NCBI GenBank assembly: GCA_900767415.1
Contig: CAAFYZ010000052.1
Location: 62,001-126,000 of the forward strand
Direction: 5' to 3'
Length of the DNA stretch: 64,000 nt
From: Clostridia bacterium
GTDB taxonomy: Bacteria > Bacillota > Clostridia > Oscillospirales > CAG-272
This document shows, piece after piece, positions 59,116-64,000 of this stretch (position 1 is the first letter of the stretch; every line of letters begins with the position of its first letter). A program made the position numbers and the translations under genes. The notes beneath the pieces were generated by a model. That model worked only from the letters and a program-made list of their open reading frames with translations, had not been told where the DNA came from and searched no databases.

Positions 59116-60194
59116 AAACGTCGAGAATCCGCATTTCCGCCTTTTTTATCCGCCTGTTTCGCCGTCGGGGAAACGAAAAACGGACGATCACCCTGCGCTA
59201 CTATTTCTTTTGGGTCAGCGCGCTGATCCTGATCGGTGCTATTCTGTTCTCGAGTCTTCTGAACTCTCTTTTTTCCTATTTTTTCGGAGATGGCGTCGAA
59301 CTCTCGATCTATTGGTATGCCATTATCGCGGGGAGTATCGCGGGCGTTATCACGCTGATCTTCGTCAGTAAAATGGTCGCCCGCCCGATCGTTTCGCTGA
59401 ATGCGGCGATGAAAAAAGTCTCGCAGGGCGACTTTACGCCAAAGCTCGACAGCCACTCCAGCGGCATTCACGAGATTCGCGAGTCCTACGAGAGTTTCAA
59501 CCGCATGACCAAAGAACTCGCGTCGACCGAGATTTTGCAGACGGATTTTGTCTCCAACGTCTCGCATGAATTCAAGACGCCGATCAACGCGATTGAAGGG
59601 TATACCATGCTCTTGCAGGATACCGTCGTCTCGGAGGAACAAAACGAATACGTTGAGAAGATCCTCTACAATACGAAGAGACTTTCCGAGTTGGTCGGGA
59701 GCATTCTTCTCCTCTCAAAACTTGAGAACAAGGGGATTCAGAACCGCTTTGAATTCTTCTGTCTTGACGAGCAGATACGAAAGGCGATCGTGTCGCTCGA
59801 GCACAAGTGGACGGTGAAAAATATCGAATTTGACGTCGATATGGAAACAATTGTTTACCGCGGGAACGAATCTCTTCTCTACCACGTCTTTGCCAACCTG
59901 ATTGACAACGCGATTAAATTCAATCGCGAGGGTGGGAAAATTACCGTCCGTCTCGAAAAGAGGGAGACGAATATCGTCTTCTCCGTCTCGGACGAGGGAC
60001 CCGGCATCGACGACAACGCGAAGCATCATATCTTCGATAAATTCTATCAGGCGAACAACTCGCACAGCGGCGAGGGGAACGGACTCGGGCTTGCACTTGT
60101 CAAGCGGATATTGGATATTCACAAGGGGAGTATCGAAGTCAACAACAACGAAGACGGCATCGGCTGTACCTTCACGGTTACTCTGCCGCGCTGA
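59112..60194 (+). CDS. Sensor histidine kinase
   Basis: A 360-residue membrane kinase. Two hydrophobic segments (about 34-60 and 66-88) are separated by a very short outside loop, followed by a HAMP linker (RPIVSLNAAMKKVSQGDF), the His box SHEFKTPINAIEGY and the ATPase motifs NLIDNAIKFN, DEGPGIDD and GEGNGLGLALV. The short loop suggests that it senses the membrane or an intracellular partner, not a large ligand. ATGA overlap with the response regulator. Confidence 0.95.
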   Translation: MKTSRIRISAFFIRLFRRRGNEKRTITLRYYFFWVSALILIGAILFSSLLNSLFSYFFGDGVELSIYWYAIIAGSIAGVITLIFVSKMVARPIVSLNAAMKKVSQGDFTPKLDSHSSGIHEIRESYESFNRMTKELASTEILQTDFVSNVSHEFKTPINAIEGYTMLLQDTVVSEEQNEYVEKILYNTKRLSELVGSILLLSKLENKGIQNRFEFFCLDEQIRKAIVSLEHKWTVKNIEFDVDMETIVYRGNESLLYHVFANLIDNAIKFNREGGKITVRLEKRETNIVFSVSDEGPGIDDNAKHHIFDKFYQANNSHSGEGNGLGLALVKRILDIHKGSIEVNNNEDGIGCTFTVTLPR

Positions 60195-60226
60195 ATGTCC
60201 CGCGCCTTTTTTGAAAGGGATTTCCT

Positions 60227-61213
60227 ATGAAAAAAATTATCGTCGACCTCCTCGGTGCCGATCACGCCGAGGAGGAACTTTTGGACGGTGCGCTCGCCGC
60301 TCTTGCGGACGACGCGTCGCTGTCTTTGATTCTGGTCGGGAGCGAGGCACTCTCGGCAAAAGACCTCGCCGCACGCGGCGCGGATCTTTCCCGCGTGGAG
60401 ATTCTCACCGCGACGGACGCCATCACGGGCGAGGATTCTCCCGTTGTCGTCGCCCGCGGGCGGGAGGGTTCTTCGATGGCGATCGCCTTCTCCGCATTGA
60501 AAAACCGTGAAGACGCCGCGGCGCTTGTCTCGGCGGGGAACACGGGCGCGATGCTCGTCGCCTCGCTCTACCGTCTCGGACTTTTGCGCGGCGTGCGTCG
60601 CCCGGCACTTGCCACCGCCCTTCTGACCCCCGGCGGGGAGCACGTCTGTCTTCTCGACTGCGGGGCGAACGTCGATTGCCGCGCGGAACTGCTCGAGGGA
60701 TTCGCCTATCTCGGTGCCGCGTTTTCTTCCGCGGCGTGCGGAAAAGAGAATCCCCGCGTCGGACTGTTTTCGGTCGGCAAAGAGGAGCACAAGGGCAACG
60801 CCGTCACGCACGAAGTGTTCGATCTTCTGAAAAACGGCAAACTGAATTTTATCGGCAATATCGAAGGGTATGACGTCTTTTCGGGCGACGTCGACGTCGT
60901 CGTGTGCGACGGCTTCGTCGGCAATGCGATTCTGAAGGTCGCCGAATCGGTCGGAAAGGGCGCCGCCTCGCACATGGCGGCTCTCCTGCGCGGAAAGGTC
61001 GAAGACGAACCCCTCACGGAAGCGGCGGCGAGCACCTATCGCCTCTTCGATTACAATACCGAGGGCGGCGCCGTCATGCTCGGCACGAAGAAGGTCGTCG
61101 TCAAGGCGCACGGCGCCGCCACGGCGCCCACCCTCCGCGCCTGCATCCGCGAGGCAAAAGCCCTCGCCGACGCTGACCTCCCCGCGAAGATCTCGTCCCT
61201 GCTCGGAGAATAA
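60227..61213 (+). CDS. plsX: Phosphate acyltransferase PlsX
   Basis: A 328-residue PlsX, which makes acyl-phosphate from acyl-ACP for phospholipid synthesis. SAGNTGAMLVASLYRLG, RRPALATALLTPGG, LLDCGANVDCR and GFVGNAILKVAES are family motifs. The N-terminal segment reads DLLGADHAEEEL where DxMGGDxAP is usual, so that part is divergent. fapR, acpP and fabD are not adjacent. It starts at ATG 60227, 33 bp after the kinase. Confidence 0.92.
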   Translation: MKKIIVDLLGADHAEEELLDGALAALADDASLSLILVGSEALSAKDLAARGADLSRVEILTATDAITGEDSPVVVARGREGSSMAIAFSALKNREDAAALVSAGNTGAMLVASLYRLGLLRGVRRPALATALLTPGGEHVCLLDCGANVDCRAELLEGFAYLGAAFSSAACGKENPRVGLFSVGKEEHKGNAVTHEVFDLLKNGKLNFIGNIEGYDVFSGDVDVVVCDGFVGNAILKVAESVGKGAASHMAALLRGKVEDEPLTEAAASTYRLFDYNTEGGAVMLGTKKVVVKAHGAATAPTLRACIREAKALADADLPAKISSLLGE

Positions 61214-61259
61214 CAGCCGAGAAATCCGATTGTTCGGACACTCTATTCCCTATCGACCT

Positions 61260-61380
61260 CCCGACGAACCAACCCCCGACGAACCAAACCCCGACGAACC
61301 AAACCCCGACGAACCAACCCCCGACGAACCAAACCGGACGAATCAACCCCCGATGAACCAGACCCCGATGAACCAACCCC
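61260..61380 (+). repeat. 15-bp minisatellite (about eight units)
   Basis: Eight tandem units of the type CCCGACGAACCAAAC, with single-base changes, begin 47 bp after the plsX stop. A 15-base unit keeps all frames open (Pro-Asp-Glu-Pro-Asn on the plus strand), but no plausible gene spans it. The unit contains no direct-repeat/spacer alternation, so it is not a CRISPR. Confidence 0.85.
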
Positions 61381-61421
61381 GGACGGAAAAACGGTCGTGC
61401 GGGTTTCGCATCCTTTCTTAT

Positions 61422-61477
61422 CACAAAAAGGCATGGTCAAACATTGCATTTGTTGACCATGCCTCTTTGTGTTTTTT
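61422..61477 (+). terminator. Terminator beyond plsX
   Basis: CACAAA-AGGCATGGTCAA pairs with TTGACCATGCCT-TTTGTG, a stem of about 18 bases, loop 12, followed by six T. It would end the rnj-plsX transcript. Confidence 0.8.
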
Positions 61478-61528
61478 CTTTTCCCATGAAAAGGAGAAAA
61501 GAAGAGCATACGCTCGGCATGACATAAC

Positions 61529-61551
61529 GGGTCGGCGCAAGGGCAACCCGC
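61529..61551. repeat. Dispersed repeat (GTCGGCG family), partial copy
   Basis: GGGTCGGCGCAAGGGCAACC is a short, diverged relative of the GTAGGGGTCGGCG repeats nearby. Confidence 0.45.
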
Positions 61552-61680
61552 AAGCAATACAAAGACGAAGATTTACCTATCCCGAGAAACCCACCTTATA
61601 TTGGTCGCCCGCTTCCGTTGTCTCTCACCACGCCGGAGAAGTTACAACGCTAAAAAAGAGCATCTCACGCTTCGGCACTT

Positions 61681-61709
61681 TGTAGGGGTCGGCGTCCCCG
61701 ACGACCCGC
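61681..61709. repeat. Dispersed repeat (GTAGGGGTCGGCG family), copy 2
   Basis: Matches 54132-54160 with one base changed in the centre. Confidence 0.75.
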
Positions 61710-61756
61710 ACGCCCCCATTCCCACCGACCTTCGCTCTTCGCACCCACGCCCTTTG

Positions 61757-61845
61757 CCTTCTCCTGTAGGAGAAGGGGGACCGCGTAGCGGTGGATGAGG
61801 AGTGCGTCCTCTCTTCTGTCAACCTCCCGTCAACAATCCCACCCC
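61757..61845. repeat. 89-bp repeat with two hairpins, copy A
   Basis: CCTTCTCC/GGAGAAGG and CCGCG/CGG hairpins, then GTGGATGAGGAGTGCG and two CCGTCAAC-like segments. A second copy is at 62083-62170 with few changes. Such elements look like miniature mobile or REP-type repeats; no open frame inside. Confidence 0.75.
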
Positions 61846-61858
61846 CCGATTTCCGCCC

Positions 61859-61887
61859 TGTAGGGGTCGGCGCCCTCGACGACCCGC
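61859..61887. repeat. Dispersed repeat (GTAGGGGTCGGCG family), copy 3
   Basis: Same sequence with CCCTCG in the centre. Confidence 0.75.
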
Positions 61888-62000
61888 ACGCAACGAGAAG
61901 CTGATGATTTGCCTACCATCGAGACTCAGCTTTGTATGGATCGCCCGCTCTCGCTCTATCGTCACGCATGAAAGAGAATATCGCGCCACATTTTTACCCC

Positions 62001-62028
62001 GTAGGGGTCGGCGCCCTCGACGACCCGC
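62001..62028. repeat. Dispersed repeat (GTAGGGGTCGGCG family), copy 4
   Basis: Identical core to copy 3. Confidence 0.75.
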
Positions 62029-62082
62029 AACGTCCTCTGTCCCACTCGCCTTCCGTCAACATACCAACCTCCGCTCCCCTTG

Positions 62083-62170
62083 CCTTCTCCTGTTGGAGAA
62101 GGGGGACCGCGCCGCGGTGGATGAGGAGTGCGCCCTCTCTCCCGTCAACCTCCCGTCAACAATCCCACCC
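62083..62170. repeat. 89-bp repeat with two hairpins, copy B
   Basis: Second copy of 61757-61845; changes within the hairpins are mostly in the loops. Nothing in 61478-62317 apart from these repeats looks functional. Confidence 0.75.
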
Positions 62171-62184
62171 TTCGCTCCCCGCCC

Positions 62185-62212
62185 TGTAGGGGTCGGCGCA
62201 AGGGCGACCCGC
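62185..62212. repeat. Dispersed repeat (GTAGGGGTCGGCG family), copy 5
   Basis: TGTAGGGGTCGGCG followed by a diverged right half (CAAGGGCGACCCGC), like the partial copy at 61529. Confidence 0.65.
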
Positions 62213-62317
62213 AAAACGCCAAAACGCCCAAGAGACGAAAAAAGGTTGCCCCCGCCTTTCGGTAAGAGCAACCGCATTTTCTTATTGTCTTTTTCTGAAA
62301 TATCCTTTCGAATCTTC

Positions 62318-62878
62318 TCAAAACAGCGACGCAAGCAGGCGCAAAAGCGACGGCATCAGAAGGGCGACACCGACGTACAAAAGGAGCATCAGCGGCAGAA
62401 AAAGAAGTGTCGCGAGAGTGGAAGGCGCACCTTTTTCATAAATGCGCCTTGCGCGCACGAGCTGCCCTTCGGGAAGGTAGAACGCCTTTTCCGAAAGGTC
62501 TTCGGCGGCTTTCTTTTCTTTGTTTTGCCTTCTTCTCTGTTCTTCGGCGAGATATTCGTCGTAGGTCGGTCTGACCTCCCCGCGGACGGCAACCGTCTTG
62601 CGGAGGATACCGCCGTCTCCGAGCGCACGGAGAATCGCTTTTTCCTTCGCGATCCCGAGTTGTGCCGCGGTCATGGCGTTCTCTTCTCCGACGGCATGAT
62701 GACGCAAGAGCGCGCGGATTCCGCGGTAGACGGTGCGCTTTTGCCACCCAGCGATCAGAGCGGCGATTCCGAACCCGAGGAAGAGAAAGAACAGGATCTC
62801 GTTGATGTGGACCGATGCGCTACTCGGAAAATATTCGGACAGGTCGAGGAGAAAATATTTGGTGTAAAATTCTTTCAA
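62318..62878 (-). CDS. Membrane protein of unknown function
   Basis: A 186-residue protein with one helix near residue 30 (EILFFLFLGFGIAALIAG) and one at the C-terminus (LATLLFLPLMLLLYVGVALL); the cytosolic middle part (AMTAAQLGI ... ILRKTV) is charged. I recall similar conserved Clostridia proteins but no function. I use TTG 62878, preceded by AAAGGGG nine bases upstream; the frame extends to 62989, which would overlap the AraC-type gene. Order and strand suggest co-transcription with that gene. Confidence 0.68.
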   Translation of the reverse strand: MKEFYTKYFLLDLSEYFPSSASVHINEILFFLFLGFGIAALIAGWQKRTVYRGIRALLRHHAVGEENAMTAAQLGIAKEKAILRALGDGGILRKTVAVRGEVRPTYDEYLAEEQRRRQNKEKKAAEDLSEKAFYLPEGQLVRARRIYEKGAPSTLATLLFLPLMLLLYVGVALLMPSLLRLLASLF

Positions 62879-62943
62879 GCGTGGATACCCCTTTTCGTAT
62901 TTGCGGAAAATAAGCGATATTACAAAGTATTCTTTACATTTTG

Positions 62944-63723
62944 TCAAAAAGACGGGTCGTGTTTTCTGCGATATTCCTTCGGAGAGCACCCGCAGATCTC
63001 ACGGAAACGAAGAGAAAAATAACTGGCGTCGGAAAAACCGCAACTCTTCCCGACCTGCCCGACCGGCATCGTGTAGAAACGGAGAAGACGCTTTGCTTTT
63101 TCGATTCGGATTCGGAGAAGGTCTTCCATGACGGTCGTCCCCCGCTCTTTTGCATAGATATGGCAGAGGGAAAAACGGTCGGTGCCAGCGACGGCGGCGA
63201 CATCGTCGAGCGTCAGCGGCTCGGCATAATGCTGTTCGAGATAGGAGCGCACCCGTGCGGCAGGCGTGCTTTTTGCCGCCGCAGTGGCGAGCAAAAGTTC
63301 CGAGACGAGGTGATACCCCGCATCGGCACGCGATAGGACGGTACTGTCTCCGACGGCGAGGCGGTAGAGAGCCGCGGCGTCTTCGGAGAGGAAACTCGGC
63401 ACGGCGAAGCGATAAAAATCTCCGACCCCGACGTAATCGAGCAGCCCTTCCCCACCGACGAAGGTACACCATGCCGTCGAAAGCGGATCGCCGCGATAAC
63501 TGTGCGGGACACCGGCGCGCATGAAGATGCCTTCGCCCGCCGGGAGAGTGAAACGCTCTTCCCCGACGGAAAAATCCGCCGCCCCCGCCGTGACCCAGAG
63601 AAACTCATGGTAGATACTGCCGCGCGGAAGAACGAGCGGCGGCTGCCGCTCGTCCTCTCCGACGGTATTCAGGACGAAGGGCAAAAGGTCAAACGCTTTT
63701 TTATCGATTTCGGCAAAAATCAT
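62944..63723 (-). CDS. AraC-family transcriptional regulator with cupin sensor
   Basis: A 259-residue regulator. The N-terminal part is a cupin-like ligand domain (YHEFLWVTAGAADFSVGEE, PAGEGIFMRAGVPHSYRG). The C-terminal part (about 160-255) has two helix-turn-helix units, ending VGKSCGFSDASYFSLRFRE, then GCSPKEYRR. It usually senses a sugar or related metabolite. The partner gene is not obvious; the downstream membrane protein is the only same-strand neighbour. Confidence 0.93.
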   Translation of the reverse strand: MIFAEIDKKAFDLLPFVLNTVGEDERQPPLVLPRGSIYHEFLWVTAGAADFSVGEERFTLPAGEGIFMRAGVPHSYRGDPLSTAWCTFVGGEGLLDYVGVGDFYRFAVPSFLSEDAAALYRLAVGDSTVLSRADAGYHLVSELLLATAAAKSTPAARVRSYLEQHYAEPLTLDDVAAVAGTDRFSLCHIYAKERGTTVMEDLLRIRIEKAKRLLRFYTMPVGQVGKSCGFSDASYFSLRFREICGCSPKEYRRKHDPSF

Positions 63724-63784
63724 AAAATCACCTCAAAAGAAGGAAAAACAGAAGAAACACGGGAGCGGCAAAAAGTGCGGAGGG

Positions 63785-64000
63785 TTACCGCTTGTCGCTC
63801 TGCAGTGCGGCGACCGTCGCATGGAAGGCACTTTCCAGTTTTTCGCACAGGGCGGTATCGCCCATGGCGAGAAGAATGTACTTGCCGTCGGCGACGGCGA
63901 TTTTCGTATCGTAGACCACGCAGATCTGCACGCCGGGATCCATCTTGGAGAGGAACTCTTTTGCCGTCTGTTCGGCGGTGCTTTGGTCGACTTCCACACA
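63785..64000 (-). CDS. Hypothetical protein, N-terminus cut by the window edge
   Basis: Seventy-one codons and a TAA stop are visible; the frame remains open at 64000, so the start lies beyond the window. The C-terminal segment (ICVVYDTKIAVADGKYILLA, followed by a Ala/Leu-rich helix) resembles the end of DUF4358-type lipoproteins, but this is a weak impression. It lies 61 bp upstream of the AraC-type gene on the same strand. Confidence 0.6.
   Translation of the reverse strand, partial: CVEVDQSTAEQTAKEFLSKMDPGVQICVVYDTKIAVADGKYILLAMGDTALCEKLESAFHATVAALQSDKR

Noticed and set aside
61260..61380. Possible CRISPR array
   Set aside because: Units are contiguous 15-mers without spacers and no cas gene is nearby.
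61230..61685. A 151-codon frame with PDEPN repeats
   Set aside because: It runs through the minisatellite and a terminator hairpin and has no ribosome site.

Overview
The window looks like chromosomal DNA around the replication origin of a high-G+C, spore-forming member of the Clostridia (Bacillota). The support is the gene order dnaA-dnaN-recF-remB-gyrB-gyrA, a spoVAC-spoVAD-spoVAE operon, CIRCE-controlled hrcA-grpE-dnaK-dnaJ, a Firmicutes-type galT, pyrR, RNase J, lipoproteins with classical lipoboxes, and typical sigma-A promoters. I cannot place it at genus level. No tRNA, rRNA or CRISPR array was seen.

Layout. (1) 1-about 8150: the right end of an integrative element of lower G+C. It carries a tyrosine integrase and a leftward cargo: a PH-like protein, a DUF6273 protein, a protein kinase with zinc ribbon and FHA-like tail, a SWIM-VWA protein, a PP2C phosphatase, an FRG-domain protein and a truncated unknown gene. 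Kinase, VWA and PP2C together resemble the TerY-P phosphorylation triad, a proposed anti-phage system. (2) 8.2-13.6 kb: GH20 hexosaminidase, tcdA, a CmpB-like membrane protein, an UlaG-like hydrolase and a PAP2 phosphatase, all leftward. (3) 13.8-19.7 kb: alaS, an AT-rich orphan gene with an HNH-like motif, and a cobalamin-riboswitch-controlled DUF4430 lipoprotein plus ECF S-component. (4) 19.8-24.9 kb: the heat-shock operon. (5) 25-38 kb: galT/lacZ, an S1C protease, truB, addA, a ribokinase-AraC fusion and a nucleoside hydrolase. (6) 38.2-40.2 kb: a candidate structured RNA and a secreted protein with a SipW-type signal peptide and a hairpin-rich leader. (7) 40.2-44 kb: DUF4190, DUF2752, pyrR and spoVA. 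(8) 44-54 kb: the dnaA-gyrA block with oriC between dnaA and dnaN. (9) 54-64 kb: repeat-rich spacers, an XRE regulator, RNase J, a phosphopantetheinyl transferase, a two-component system, plsX, an AraC regulator and two membrane or secreted proteins, the last cut by the window edge.

Functional links. LacZ and GalT act at two steps of lactose/galactose use. The nucleoside hydrolase would release ribose for the adjacent ribokinase-like fusion. The B12 riboswitch ties the DUF4430 lipoprotein and ECF S-component to corrinoid uptake. The integrative element and the orphan HNH-like gene are the best candidates for undescribed biology; the structured RNA at 38.3-38.6 kb is the best RNA candidate.
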